Shown: one piece after another, positions 1-13,345 of the stretch
Position numbering within the stretch: position 1 is the first letter of the stretch
Layout: each line of letters begins with the position of its first letter
Source of the DNA: Catonia carolina
Taxonomy: Eukaryota; Arthropoda; Insecta; Hemiptera; Achilidae
NCBI GenBank assembly: GCA_035578175.1
Contig: JAQMRL010000007.1
Span: forward strand, 45,389,391-45,453,390
Direction of reading: 5' to 3'
Length of the DNA: 64,000 bases
Notes under the pieces: model-generated
Seen by the model: the letters and a program-made list of their open reading frames with translations, nothing else
The model's database searches: none
What the model was told of the DNA's origin: nothing
Translations under genes and position numbers: made by a program

Positions 1-1724
1 TTTTAAGAAACATATTTTGCTTCCATGTTGTGTCTATGTTATATTAAAGCCATGTTAACTACAAAACTAAACAATTATTGCTACATTGCTATTTTTATTC
101 CGGTTTGTACTGAGTTGGTAGTTTTTTGTTATTAAAACAAATTATTGTATTTTCTAATGCAATTATTGTAAGTATTATAAATAGTACATTTACACAAGTA
201 CGTGTTAAGAAAATTTTTGTTCCGTAGGCGTATGGAAAATTAATAAAAACTGTAACTTAAACTGATTTGCAATTAATAGGGGTAAAAAGGCAAAGGGAAT
301 CAATAAAAGTAATTGATAGAATTTAAATAATTTATTTTATAGTACAATACGAAATTTCTATAATTAAATATCAATTTGAAGATTTAAAATCATTTTCTCG
401 AATATATTATATACATGAATTATACAATAAATCTGAAAGTTTACACACTCACATATTCACTCGTATGTTACCAAACAAAAAAAAACATTAAACTTGCTCA
501 ATTAATTATTGAAACATCAGCTTCTCGGTCACATCAGGTAAAGCGATTGTTGAAATGATTGCAAGGAATCTGTGGCTATTTATTAAATGATGCTCTATGG
601 CTGGGAGATTTTGCTAAGGTTTTCTTGATGGCCAAAGCTGTAATTATCCCAGATATGAAGCCTGTCCTATTAAAGAATCTTGAATGATTTACTTAATTTT
701 CAAGTAAAATCTGGACTTTACCACATCCACAAAATGAGCAGATTTGTATCCAGAAATTGCACATACTTTCCGCACAAACTTTCCCTGAACTGTGTGAAAA
801 AAACTGCGGAGGCTGGTTGTTACATACAAAAAAGGTACTAAGTTCTAAAAAATACATTAGAGTTAATCAAAACCCTAAAAATTTTATTATTTTATAATTA
901 GATGGACTTGCTCATGCCTGCACTGCTTCAACTGGAAAACATTTTGACCACCTAGGGCCTACTCTAATTTTACATTGTTGGCCTAAGTGTAAGCCATAAT
1001 TTGGTACATATTTTAATTGTTGCAATTGCTGTCTTTAATTATGTTGTTCATATGTTATTGTTTCTTGAAGACAACATTTTTTAATTTGCAACTTATTCCT
1101 TCTTTACCAGCAATTTCCGATATTGGAATTGAAAACTGGCCTAAAAGTTAAAGCTGAACCCTATAAACTGCAAAACACATTCTCTGTAGAAAAAATTAAT
1201 TCACTCTTCATTACCATACATTCCTGTGACACTAAATTTCCCTCTACTAATACCATAAAAATCAAATTTCATAAAAATTTTAATGATGGTTCCAAAATTG
1301 AACTCCTAAAGATTGTAACACCTCCATAAAAGTTAAAACAGTAGAAACATCTTAATAAGATCCCAAATTTCCTCTACCTAAAGATCTCTAATAGAGCCAC
1401 CATTTTGTAAATAGTTGCAATCTTTTCCAGTCAGTGTATAGAAGACCAAAATCAACATTGCCTTGAAAATTTGTTTCATTAGTTTCTGCCTCTGCTGTAC
1501 AATTTTTTATTTCTGAATAAACAGTCTTACACATTTCTATCACTTGGTAGGTGTAACATTAACACAAATTGTCAAGAGTTTTTACAGTAGACATTTTAAT
1601 TAATTACTATAGTGTATAAAACATAATATTCAAGTTGCAATCAGGGTAATATATCACAGATGGAAATTATTTATTTTTATGACACACATGAACAAACTGA
1701 CCAATTCTAAACGAGCAGCAGCTA
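1..1724. other. AT-rich intergenic DNA, no gene seen
   Basis: Only short ORFs (for example 1123-1329) without motifs. No repeat that recurs elsewhere in the window was recognised here. Confidence 0.5.
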
Positions 1725-2655
1725 GAGTCTGTCTACGCTAAGAGTACTCCGACGTAGGCAACCAACAATACAAGTGCGCATGTGTATTAATTAAAAATAC
1801 CCACAGCATGATCAAAAACAAAATTCCATACGACACTGATGCGCTCGAAGCTTAATATAATAAAAACACATTCAATTCATATGTTAAAAAATTGTTCATA
1901 AATCGAACATTAGGTTACCATTAATAACTAAAACTTTTACTATTGTTACTCTTACATTATTATTTTTCGTTACATTATTTACTATTATTGCATTATTATT
2001 TATGATTACTAGGTTTTTATTATAGATTCAGTTTTATTTTTGGTTGCCAGTAATATAAGAGGCAAAGACTAATGCGCTTGAATTACAACAGGAGAGTAAA
2101 CAATTCCAGTGATTCGTTGTTTATCATTTCAGATTGTTTTCTTCATATCATTAAAATTAATGTCTGTTTAGTACAACTAGTTTAATACAACTGTTTGCAC
2201 TGGCCCGTGTTTAACTCATTTTTAGTTTCATTAGTAATCTTTTGGTATTGTAACGGTTCGTTTCGATTTTCTTCGAAGACTGAAGTTAAAAAGTTTTGTA
2301 AGCTGTGTTTTGTTAACATGCGTGATAGTGAATGTGTTGAGTTTTTGAAACATAAAAGCGGTAAACATTAAAAAGTAGAAAAAATTGTTTTTTTAAATGT
2401 AATGGTTAAAATAATTAATTAAGGATCCTTATGAAACTACAATAATTACAAGCAATCAAAACGATATAATTGAAAACGCTTAAGGATAATGTTTATTTTA
2501 GTTGGATGTAGATATTTTTATGATGGAACGTAGTACAAGATAATTGTCAGGCGGAGAGGTAGATACGCGCCAACTAGTGTAAAACTTTCGTTTACAACCT
2601 ATAGGCGCTTACCTCACGCGGCAACGGATGGAGTACTCTTACAGTAGATAGACTA
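1725..2655. mobile_element. Degenerate DNA transposon with ~28-bp imperfect inverted ends
   Basis: The left end GTCTGTCTACGCTAAGAGTA and the reverse complement of the right end GTCTATCTACTGTAAGAGTA match over about 28 bp (including ACTCC), and both are flanked by TA. Inside, around 2265-2390, are short coding-like stretches (KKFCKLCFVNMRDSE) broken by stops. The TA flanks suggest the Tc1/mariner group; the family is not identified. Confidence 0.55.
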
Positions 2656-3559
2656 TACATTGTAGAAATCTATGCGTATGGATGATATTATAACAAAAGA
2701 AGGACCCCGTTTAATCTCTTTGTCTAGTGACTGATATAAGTGACATAATATTAATATAATAGGCGAAGTTGATCTTGGTCGGTATGACTAGAAAATTTAT
2801 AACAATTTTTTGTCTATAAGTGACCACTTTAACGAAATGAAACTATTCATACTGGTACCCATACTGGCACACTTTAAAACAAACATTTAACAACACTTAA
2901 AATATTTTTACACACTCCAATTGAAAACGCACATAATAAATCTAATGGTAATAAGCCTTATTAAACTACGTACAGTGTACAGTTCATACAGATAATAATA
3001 ATAATAATAATAATTACATAATCTTATAAATTTAGCCTACACTGCTTTATCAATACGATGTATAGCACATGACGTAATGGCATAATTGTTACAGTGTAAC
3101 ATATTTAGGCACATACTTAAAGGTATTATCACTAACTTATCGTTAAAAATCGATCTAAAAATTCAATATCTAATTACAGTACATGTCTGATCAAATAAAT
3201 AATTTAACGTACAACCGGCTATAAAACAAAATTATATATTAAAATTACATACATATTGCTTAACTTAATAAAAGAAATTCTAACATTTTAAAAATTCAAT
3301 ATCACATTTTTACATTATATAAATTATTTAGACTAAAATAAAAAATCGAGTGAAGAATGTTTTTACTTAATTTATTAGACGACTACTGATAACATGTGCT
3401 AAAATAAACCCAGGCTAAGTGCCTTTCATCAAATATGATTATTTATAATAAGCACCTGTTCTCTAAATGTGATTGGTTAGCAGCCATGTGAATTCTATGG
3501 CAACTTACTGGTTACTTTAAAAATAATTCTTCTATCAGGCTGAGTTGAGGGCAGGATCA
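2656..3559. other. AT-rich DNA with an (ATA)n microsatellite
   Basis: A short ATA-repeat run lies at about 2992-3014. Nothing else is recognisable. Confidence 0.5.
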
Positions 3560-3710
3560 TCGGTATACTTACCAATGAGAAAGTCAGTTTAACTGGCTTC
3601 TATGTCAGCATTCTGGGTTCGATTCTTTGTCAGGTCTGGCATATTTTCATCTATCACCATATTTGCTTCAGCATTGATATGCAAAACAATTGGACATTAA
3701 ATAAAAGAGG
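3560..3710 (+). mobile_element. tRNA-derived SINE fragment
   Basis: Contains a B-box-like GGGTTCGATTC followed by the body TCAGGTCTGGCATATTTTCAT that recurs at 13170, 44207 and (minus) 21738. The tRNA-like 5' half is poorly preserved and the 3' part diverged. Confidence 0.55.
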
Positions 3711-3965
3711 AAGCAGAATATAAACTCTACACAAATTTTAAACCTTCTACATTGATAATCTTGTTATAGCACATAAAAGGGGTTTTACAGTTAATATAAC
3801 AGATGCATATTAGAGAGTGATGCAAATTGGGCTTTAAAAATTATAATCTTCTAACAGTTACCTTCTTACATTCACTTTGAGTAGAAAACAATTTTAATGG
3901 CAAAAAATGACAAACATGGATACATTTTAAGCAGACCACACAATCACAGGTGGACCAACATAACC

Positions 3966-4375
3966 TATTTTTTTTGTCATCAGTCTCTCGACTAGTTTGA
4001 TGCAGTTCTCCAACCTGTTCTATCTTGCGCAAGTTGTTTCATATGTACATACCTGTAACACCCTACATCTTTTGTAATTTGCTTTATATATTCTAATCTT
4101 TGCCTCCCTCTATAATTTACTCCCTCAATATTACCCTCCATTATTGATAGCCCAATACCTGGATGTCTTAAGATATGCCCCACTAGCCTATCCCTTCTTT
4201 TGGTAAGATGCTCCCATATACTTCTTTCTTCATCCACTCGCCTAAGAACCTCTAAATTACTTATTTTGTCCACCCACCTAATCTTTAACATTTTCCAATA
4301 ACACCACATTTCAAAAGCTTCTATCCTCTTCTTTTTTACAGCCCCTATCACCCAAGTTTCACTTCCGTTTACCTA
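3966..4375 (-). pseudogene. LINE reverse-transcriptase C-terminal fragment
   Basis: A 119-residue open stretch (4351-3992) carries the C-terminal tail typical of insect endonuclease/reverse-transcriptase polyproteins: AFEMWCYWKMLKIRWVDKIS, EVLRRVDEER, DRLVGHILRHPGI, GRQRLEYIKQITKDV, and LAQDRTGWRTASN before a stop. An A-rich run after the stop on the minus strand (near 3966-3975) fits the 3' end. Only the 3' end of the element remains, 5'-truncated as usual for LINEs. Confidence 0.85.
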
Positions 4376-5011
4376 TTTATGATTCCATTGACTTCCATAA
4401 CCTATTTATGATAACGAGAAACAAACATTTTGCTGAATATGATCCTGTGATATCTTTTAACAAGTGCAGGATCTCTTAAAGCAGCTCTGCATGATAGATT
4501 ATTTTGGGGTTAACTGAACCAAGTTTCAGTTGCAAGATACATACAGTCTATTCAAAATAGCATGATTGTAAGCCCCTGAATGGTGGTAGCTTTTCAAAAT
4601 AAAAGGTTCCTTTTCAAAAGTAAAATTTCTCTCTTAATTATTCTTACAAAGTATAATATAAATCTTTGTTTTGCAATTTTGAAAATCATATGGAATTGAT
4701 TATTTTACTGGCATTTTTTTATTGTTGCATTCAGTAACCCATGCATTCAATACACGAGATATGATTAATTAATACATTAATATTTAATTAACAATAATAT
4801 AATAAAATAACAATTAATTAATAAATTTGATTTTCATTTTCCGTGTGTTATTGGAAGAATCATTATTTGTTCTTTTCCATTATTAATTTATCTTTTAAAA
4901 TGTTTTCATTCTCTAACAGGGAAAGTTAACACAAAGAAAAATCTCTCAAGTGGTAGCACTGATTCATGAACACATTACAAAATTCCATCTGTTCTTTATT
5001 CCATTTAAGTA
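4376..5011. other. AT-rich DNA, nothing recognised
   Basis: No coding motif or recurring repeat seen. Confidence 0.4.
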
Positions 5012-5326
5012 CTGCCCGTCCCCAAGCTTTTTGCAGCTGAGAGGTATGCATTACATCACTACTACTGTGAGAGATTGCGTTAGTAGTAGTAACGTTTTAC
5101 TTGTATTATGTTTGTAGTAGTCAAGGGTACTATCCAAACTACATATATTCTGTGTCGCCGTCTACAGCGAATAGTCAAAACAACACCTACGTATGTCACG
5201 CACTAGGCAGTCTACTGCCCAGCGAAGAGCAATGAGATGATTTGTACAGTGTTATGACGTAACAGCAGTCTGTTACTTCGTCTTCCCCCTTCATCCCACA
5301 GCTGCACAAAGCTTGGGGACGGGCAG
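5012..5326. mobile_element. MITE with ~29-bp inverted ends and TA target duplication
   Basis: Begins CTGCCCGTCCCCAAGCTTTT and ends with the near-perfect reverse complement; TA lies on both outer sides. 315 bp, no ORF, clearly more GC-rich than its surroundings. TA target and size fit a Tc1/mariner-type non-autonomous element. Confidence 0.8.
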
Positions 5327-6503
5327 TAATACTATCATGCTATTTCAAATGGACTGTACATGGCCTGAAGGAGTTGTAGTATTTGTTGAGTCTGGACTGT
5401 ACTGATGATACATTACAGTACATCATGTGACCATGTTGTCAATTAATATTAATCAGATCAGATTTAAGAGACAATCAGAAACTCTATATCTACTTAACCC
5501 CAAATACATGATCAACTGTTACAGAATTACAATTCATAAAGGCCTAACTTATCAATCAGAAATTCGGGTTGTTTTTACAATTTTCTTTTGCTGTGAGTAA
5601 CAGCTAATAAATGCAATACAGCATCTGTCAGCTGAAATTTGGGTCTATTTTGATATAAGCAAAACATTCCTCACTGTAAATTTTTTCTTACAAATATGTT
5701 CTAAATAAAAAAATATATGAGGCTAGTATTAGTAAATTAAATCTGAATAAATACGTATCAGTATTTATACTCGTACATTACAATGTGAATTTTAGAGATT
5801 TAATATCTCCATATTTTGGTGTTCTACTAGTATATAATTAGCCTATTCTGCTAAAAAATGTGTACGCCCTCTTTAATCCAGTGCAAGAAATATAATAAAG
5901 TTTGGCTGAGGTCGTATTATTTTGGTTCCTTACATTTTCAGCTAACAGTCTAATGGGAGACTATATTTATTTACCCCTGGAAATCTCTTAAATTGTAACA
6001 GATTTTATCAAATCTTTATTTAACTTATAATCTACAGCTCTTATAATAAAAAGATAAAATCTATGAGTATGAATAATAATAGCCAATGTATTTTCTATAT
6101 TTATAATTATCTTGAATAAGTTTGTTTCATTTAATCAATTTCAATGGAGAACTTACAGTATCTATGATTATCTTACACATTTTTTTAACCGATTAAGGAA
6201 TTTATTTGATTTCAATCTGAAAATATTTTTTTGAGGTTGAATGCAGTAGCTTAAGGGAAGACTGTACTTTCTACCCCGTCAATGTTAAATTTGCTATTTT
6301 TAGGTACATTTTTCATAGGATTGGTAAAAGACAGGTAAATGAATCTTTTAACACTAATAGTTTTTGAGTTTCTCTAGCTACTGACATTTTTGCAATTTAA
6401 TCTGTTGATGCATAAAGATTAAAACAGAATAACATAAAATTTTTACAAATTTTTTCTACATTTTTTGCATATTACTAATTTTTGGATTATCTGAGGAAGT
6501 CAT
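5327..6503. other. AT-rich DNA, nothing recognised
   Basis: No gene or repeat recognised. Confidence 0.4.
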
Positions 6504-7486
6504 AAAAATCTGGTGTGAAACACTCACACAACTTTCTCTTGCCAGTGCAAATAATTAACAATAAACCTAACATTAGTAATAAAACATAAGAAATAAACAA
6601 AAAACTAACCTCAACAAACATAACCTAATTTTAATCATGAGTGAAAGACGCAAAATGAAAATCAACCTCAGTTTGGCTTAGAAATACGGAAAATCTCTCT
6701 TTCTCTCTAAACTAGGCTCTGTAGAGAAAAATGCTTTAAATAAAAGTTGTAGATCTTTTAATTTTCTATAAATTTAATTATATACACTTTTGTCGTAAAA
6801 TGCATACTAAGGCCGAAATGTTAAAAAAATCGATTTTTCTCACGTTTTCGTGAGAAAAAAACAGAAAATCGCAAATTACCGCTAAACTAAGCGTTATACA
6901 AAAAAATGTTTGAAACAGAAGTTGTAGGTTTTTAAATTCTCTACAACTTTTATTATATAAGTTTTTGCGCTAAAATTTATATTAAAGCCGTAATCTTAAA
7001 AAAACAACGTTTTTACGTGAAAACAGCCTCACCGAGAATTTCAGCAAACATGGCGCCTACCCTATCTTGTAGAGAATAAAAAATTGAGTAAAATAGGCGA
7101 TTTTAAAAAAAATCGTAGGACCAGTTTTTGAGAAAATCGCAAAAAACTGAAAAATTATACGAATAAACTACTACTTCCGGTTGACCGATTTTGATGAAAA
7201 TGTTCATGTCGCGTCCGGTAGTGGTATGTAACTTAAGTTTCAAGTTTCAAGTTCGTACGACGTTCTGTTCTTGAGATATTCTGTTCACACACAGACACAC
7301 TGACACACAGACACACACACACACACACACACACAGACACACACACAGACCAATCGCTAAAAACATGTTTTTTGGGTTCAGGGGGTCTGAAAACGTATAG
7401 ATCCGGTGAAAACTCGATTTCGAAAAATCGACATGAAAACAATACTTTCCTTCCTATATATTCATATAGGCAAGAGAAAGTAAAAA
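6504..7486 (-). mobile_element. Family 2 element (HINE/DINE-1-like), full copy
   Basis: On the plus strand it opens AAAAATCTGGTGTGAAACAC, with the hairpin TGTGAAACACTCACA, then ACTTTCTCTTGCC, and closes with the reverse complement GGCAAGAGAAAGT plus AAAAA. A (CA)n tract lies at about 7291-7334. Read on the minus strand the order is: terminal inverted repeat, (GT)n, two related ~155-bp units, internal inverted repeat, stem-loop, T-rich end. Short ORFs across it are fortuitous. Confidence 0.85.
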
Positions 7487-9619
7487 TGCTGGTATATATG
7501 CATGTAAAAGTTCAATAACTGGTAAAATTTTCAGCTAGGTAGGTTTAATGGTTTCCGAGAAAAATGTACCTAAATGTTAAAAATCTAAATTTAGGGAACA
7601 TGCAACAAAAAAAAAAAAAAAAATACAAATCAAAAACAAAATGTAGCTACACAACCAATTTCTCATCAACAGTTGATTAGAAAGCTAAACCAACACCTGA
7701 CAATATTAAATCAGTAATACAGGTATTTAAAAAAAAATTAAAATTCCCTTTACTCTAAAACGATCAGTATAAAATTATGAAAAATATTCGTTCTTGTTGA
7801 CATGATGATTTTTCTGGGTAAACCTGCTAACAACTAATTTTTTTTGTCGTAATTTAAGTTAATATTGGAATTCTCAGAACCACTGAAATACTGTAGTCTA
7901 CGACTGGTTTTTACTGAAAAATTAGTACAGTAGATGCTTACTTAACTGGGTTCGTTTTGAGGGTAGGGCCCTGTTTACAAAAGAATTTTGTTTAAAAAGT
8001 AACAAGTTACCTGTTAGCAATTGCATATTTACTAATCCTAATATTTTTTCTTCCTGAAAGAATTAAAATCAATAACTTTTTATCAATACTATTGTTTTGA
8101 CTATTTTGTACACAAGCCAGATGGCTTAATTTGAAAGGAACTGGCTCTTTTAGGAGAGATTATGAAAAAGAGAGTAACCAGTTTTATTTCTTACTGCTCC
8201 TCCTGCTCTTGTTTTCTGTTATCTGTTTATGATGGTTCTCATTTTTTTCTTCATTAATATCTCCACCTCTACTACCTATCTGTTTTTTCATCGTTTAATC
8301 TCAAGAAAAGTTATAGTCCAAATCTTTTGTGCTTTGCCAGAGAGCCCACTCTTTCACCAAGTTTGATTCATGTCCACTACTAGGCCAATTTGTATATGAA
8401 TATTTAAAAAAAAAACATTCAGGACCACAAACAACCATCCTGTGTCTTTCTTGTTATTCTGTATGCTATTTTGTGTAAATAAATTTATTTTTATTTGTGC
8501 CATCAATACACACACAGACCACAGCCATTCATCCTTTGTTAAAACATTGTCAGACCACTCTTTCAATATCTCCTAACCATTCACTTCAGTCTGAAAACAT
8601 GCTCTAAAACATCAGTGACCACAGCTTGTAAAGCTCTATATAGACCAGCTTTACTCATGTTTGCTGTTGCTGATACTAGGCCTCTATTCTGAAGCAGTCA
8701 AGTGCTATTTAAAGATGATTTTCTCTATTGATGGAAAATTTTAGTGAGCCCGTGCACAGAGAAGAGCCTGAACATTAGTAAACAGTTTACGCTTCTGACT
8801 ACTTGAGTGGCATCTTTTACCAAGTCCATATTAAGTTTTATTGAACACTATAAAATTACTAATCGGTTTCCACAAATAAACTCAGTGCTCATGCATTCTC
8901 TCCATATTAACCCATATTGTTTTCTATGCACAAGCAAAGGCTTATGTCATCACCCAATAAATAAAGAGGAATAAAAAAAAGAATTGCTCAAACAAAACTT
9001 GCTCTACATATGTCAACTTCACCTTCACTTTTCATAGTCACTTGAGATACATTAAATAACACAGACTGCACCACAGTTTAAAAATATCTGATTTTCACCT
9101 AAATTACTTTACCTATGAATAACTTATAAATTAGATTTTATCAGTCAAGACAGGTGAGTGATTTTAACCACTAAATCTTGAAGTCTATAAAAAATGGAAG
9201 TAACATTTTCACAAACAGAACCACAAGTAGACCATAAAATAAACTTGTTTTGATTAGTCCTTGGATCAGTAAATGCTCACTTGTGGCACAAGTGTAGAAA
9301 CTAAGAACCAGTCCCAGAACGGCTGGGTAAGTGACTAGCTACTGTAGTGGTGGTGGTAGTTGTAGATGAAGGCAGTAGCGGGCGGATTTTGAATTTTCCT
9401 GAGGAGGTTGTAAGTGCCTCATAGCTGTTTAGTGGTCTGTTCATGTACGCTTACTGCATTTAAGAATATGAAATTTGTGTTGTAAGTGATACCATAGTGA
9501 TTGTAGGATGGTGGAGATACTTTGTAAAAATATACACTTTCTATAGTTTATCTGTCATGCTTAAGGGAATATAAAAGAAGTAGCGGTTGGTTCCTTATAA
9601 AATTAAACCACTTATAATC
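7487..9619. other. AT-rich intergenic DNA
   Basis: One poly-A run near 7605. Small ORFs (e.g. 8354-8566) have no motifs. No gene recognised. Confidence 0.45.
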
Positions 9620-10272
9620 AAGTGGCATAGGTTTAGGCAGGGGGGCTGTTGCCCCTTGGCTCATTTAGTAAAACAAAAAATTATAGATCAATAGGAATAG
9701 TATTGCACGGCAAGAAACCATGTTATCATCATGGTGGGAAGATGCCATCGTGTTCTTCTGTTTCTGTTCCTTACTAAAGCATTGTAATCAGTGCAAGCGA
9801 GTCAGTTGTGAAGCTGAACTTTTGTACAAATAATGTGAAGGAAAAAATGTGCCAGATGCCAAACTGAAGGAGATATAACTAGCTGTCTAGTTAAAGAAAC
9901 GCAACTGTTCTACCCATCGATTAAACAGGCACTACTTATCTTGCTTGCATAGCCCTACACCATGTGCACCATGAAAATATCCTTCAGCACCTTATGCAGA
10001 GTAAAAACTTGATAACGATCAACAATGACATAAATCGGCTTGACGGTTTTTGTATGATGAGTATGCATAAAAAGAGGGTTCTGGAAGCTAAAGATAAATT
10101 GGAGAAAGAAATTTTGTCAAAATTTAGCCAGAACTCCTGTAGGGTAGTGATGAAATAATATTTAAATAGGTTCGAATGGCATTGCAACTAATTACTTTTA
10201 GCGTTTTCATATGTTCAAATAAAAAATTTTTATTTTTCCCCCCTGGAGAAAATCCTGACTATGCCTATGCCA
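9620..10272. mobile_element. Possible hAT-like element remnant
   Basis: Left end TGGCATAGGTTTAGGCAGGG and the reverse complement of the right end TGGCATAGGCATAGTCAGGA are similar for about 20 bp, both next to a G-run. The 64-residue ORF at 9964-10158 ends in a pattern (HKKRVLEAKDKLEKEILSKF) that loosely recalls a transposase C-terminus. No clear target-site duplication; identification is tentative. Confidence 0.35.
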
Positions 10273-11293
10273 AGAGAAAACAGTTAATACAATCCCCTAT
10301 CATTTGTTTTATGCAAAGCTTTTCGTGATCAATTAATAATTTAAAAATAGTATGTGAAAACCGTTTTCATTTAATGGTGTTATATTGTAACCTTGATCAG
10401 AAACTCATGGTAATAAGAAAGGGTGATCTTTTACTAAATATGTGGTAGATTATTGTTAGATGGAAGTACACTAAGATCCTAAATTTAATTTTTGTGTGTT
10501 CAATTGTCCAATAATAATTCTAAAGTTTCCACATTTCAGTACTGTAAAGTCAGAAATAGTGGGTGAAATCTCAATCAAAGTAGTTTTTTTTAAATTCTCT
10601 CAGAATGTGCTATTCTTATAGTCACTAAAAAAATGTTATTTCATTTTTGAGATTACATCTATATCAATTGAGATTAACTGCTCTAGGTTTGAAGGAACTT
10701 AATGAAATAAAAAATATGTATTTCTTCCAGACACTGGGAATTGAATCTAGGATCTTCAGACCAGCAGCAGAGTTCATGAAAAAGAAACACACAAGTATTC
10801 TCAGGCTAAATAAAATTTAGCCTGAATTATAAAATGCACTTTAGTATTTACCATGAGGCGGTGCCACTGTATAATAACTAAATATATGTAGTGTGTGTTT
10901 ATGTGCAAATGTATGCATGTGAATATGATTCGTAATAAGAAATATATCTATAATACAATAATTAGACATTAAACAATACCATTTACAATATGGAAAGCAT
11001 AGCCTCATATGATAAATAGCGACAATATTTATCGGTAACATTTACAGGTAATACAGCTTAAATTATAGATATACAACACATAAGTATGGTTACAAATAAT
11101 CACAGTAGGCATTGTGTGATATTTTACATGCATCAACAGACTGACACCATTCTCTTTTAGAATACAGTTTTTTGGTGGCCCAACCAAGTAAGAAACAGTA
11201 AAATCAAAATCAATACGCAAAAATGAATAGATCACATGTGAATTATATTATTCTTCCCTTGTTGCTTATTTTCAGTTTACTTCTGACCTGATC
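10273..11293. other. AT-rich DNA with a possible SINE fragment
   Basis: On the minus strand, around 10690-10790, GATTCAATTCCCAG looks like a B-box of a tRNA-derived SINE, but no second copy confirms it. Otherwise nothing recognised. Confidence 0.3.
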
Positions 11294-11304
11294 AAAAGAA
11301 GATA

Positions 11305-11672
11305 ATTACTCTCAATCTGTTCGTTGCAGGGCTAAAATAAATAGTTCTGTTTCTTATCACATGCTCAGCCAATGAAATGACTGAATCATTTAAGAACAGA
11401 AGAGGTAGAGGTGTATAAGACACTAATCAGAGTTTTCTCCTCTGAAAGTAATGAATTTCATTATACAGCCGGACCCTGTGGTGAATGAAGTGAAGGTGTC
11501 TTTTGCAGAGTGGAAAGTATGTGCTTTTCAGAGGACCCGGCATGCTGATAAGCATACTTTTCCATTCAGTGAGGAAGGCAATGGTAAACCACCTCACTCC
11601 TCATTTTACTTAGTATAACCTCTACAGGTTTAAACCAGCTTTTTGGCTGATGACTTAAACAACAACAACAAC
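11305..11672 (+). mobile_element. Family 1 SINE-like retroposon, 5'-truncated
   Basis: Carries the shared core (CAGCCGGACCCTGTGGTGAA, GGCATGCTGATAAGC, GGTAAACCACCTCACTCCTC) and ends with an AAC-repeat tail. Flanked by an 11-bp duplication AAAAGAAGATA (11294-11304 and 11673-11683), which proves retrotransposition. Lacks the first ~35 bp of the full family. Confidence 0.88.
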
Positions 11673-12009
11673 AAAAGAAGATACTGGAACACTCAAAAAG
11701 CATTTTTTTCTAATTTTTTTAGACAGTAGTATCTAATATTATTTATGTAAAAATAAAACATAATTTCTTAGTCAGTTATTTCGTTCATTAACTTATTTGA
11801 TTATTAAAGATGATTTTTTTCATTTTCTCATTGCTTGTCACACTATTTTTTTTGTCTATTATTTTCTGCATCTGTAATAAATAAAGTGGTTATCATTCTA
11901 ACTGACAGCAATTACACAACACGAGTTTTATGGATTAGATCCTCATAAGGGTAATAGTAGGCCTGATGAAACAATACACGGGTAGAAGTTTCTGCTTGTT
12001 TTTTGTTTT

Positions 12010-12325
12010 TGTGACTATCACAAGTCCCATTTCCGAGACAAGAACATCCAAACTGCCGAAATGAAATTCTTAAGGTCTGTCAAGGGTTGCACAAGACTAG
12101 CCAGGATAAGAAATGAATATAAAAGGTAAGAATTGGGAATTTTTCCACTCAACGAAAAAATAAAGTTGTATCGTGCCCAATGGGTCAATCATTTAAATAG
12201 AATGCAAGAAAGCCGCTTGCCTAGAGTAGCAAAAAGATACAAACCAGTGGGAAGTAGAGATATTGGCAGGCCGAAGAAAAAGAGGGTGTTGGAACAGGTA
12301 GTAATGCTTAACCCGTGAAGAGAAG
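12010..12325 (+). pseudogene. LINE C-terminal fragment (endonuclease/RT type)
   Basis: Frames across the segment read EMKFLRSVKGCTRLARIRNE, then IFPLNEKIKLYRAQWVNHLN, RMQESRLPRVAKRYKPVGSR and DIGRPKKKRVLEQV, ending LNP-stop. This is the well-known tail of insect LINE polyproteins after the RT domain. One in-frame stop (near 12127) and no upstream RT: dead, 5'-truncated. Confidence 0.8.
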
Positions 12326-13169
12326 AAGAAGAATACTATCTCAAAAACACAGTGAGAACATATCGCAAAGTTTTAGTTTTTCAGAAGGATATACATGTGT
12401 GTAATATATCCACACATATCTATATTTTATGTTTTACACTTTGCTTACCTGCTATTTGTAATTTTGTATGAAGAGCTACATTTAAATGAAATTATTCTAA
12501 ATTATAATTAAACACTTAAAATTAACCAAAAAAGAAAGATAATTAAAAATGCTACAAGTTTTGTGTGAAATAATTGTTTTGTTTGGTGCTTAGTTTAATG
12601 GAAAGCCACATAAAATTAATCCATTCCATATTGAATTGTTAATTTTTCACTTAGTTGAATACATGAACAGTACCAAAATAAAGAAAAGAGAATTTGGTGA
12701 GTAAAATGTAGCAGGCCTCTTGCTTGAATATTAGTTTGGTTTATTAATCTAGTAGTGCTATTAACGAGTATCAATACAGCACAGTTATAAAATTAGTCAT
12801 AATTTATGAATGGTTATAAGAATATTATTGTATGAAACCTGTAGTACGCTGTTATGCAAGTAATGGTACTGTTGAGAGAAAATAACATTTATTATAATTG
12901 AAAACAATTAAAAAACAAACAGAATATAAAATAAAATATAAACTTAGTACTATCATTTAGTGGTATTCCTCTCCTCCCTTTATATAACAGATTCTGTACG
13001 AAACATAATTACTAAATTAAATTTTATAAAACAGACATATGCCAAATAGACAAATTGATAGTCGCAACTAATTTTAACACCAAGTAAAGAGGCAAGTAGC
13101 AATTATAATGCCATTGTTAGATATTTAAAAAATATAATTGGGTCAATAATTTGCAATGCAATGCAAAAT
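12326..13169. other. AT-rich DNA, nothing recognised
   Basis: No coding signal or recurring repeat. Confidence 0.4.
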
Positions 13170-13345
13170 ATTTGCCAGCCGTATTGATAACGTGCTCGCC
13201 TCTCATCATGCAGTCTTGGGTTTGAATCTCATTCAGGCACGGCATATTTTCATACGTTACAAAAAATCATTTCATCCTTCACCGTCTGCATTAGCAGTAA
13301 TTGAAGAACAGTCTGATGTTAAACCAAAAAGAAGAGAAATATCGT
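13170..13345 (+). mobile_element. tRNA-derived SINE copy
   Basis: tRNA-like head with A-box-like TTGATAACGTGCTCGCC and B-box-like GGGTTTGAATCTC, then the body GGCATATTTTCATACG...CACCGTCTGCATTAGC shared with the copies at 44207 and 21738, and the tail AACAGTCTGATGTTAAACC followed by AAAAAGAAG. Diverged copy. Confidence 0.65.

Noticed and set aside
7233..7442. Cysteine/valine-rich ORFs such as those at 7233-7442, 42535-42813, 52405-52693, 56136-56410, 59362-59702
   Set aside because: They are translations of the (CA)n tract and flanks of family 2 elements, open on both strands; repeat artefacts, not genes.
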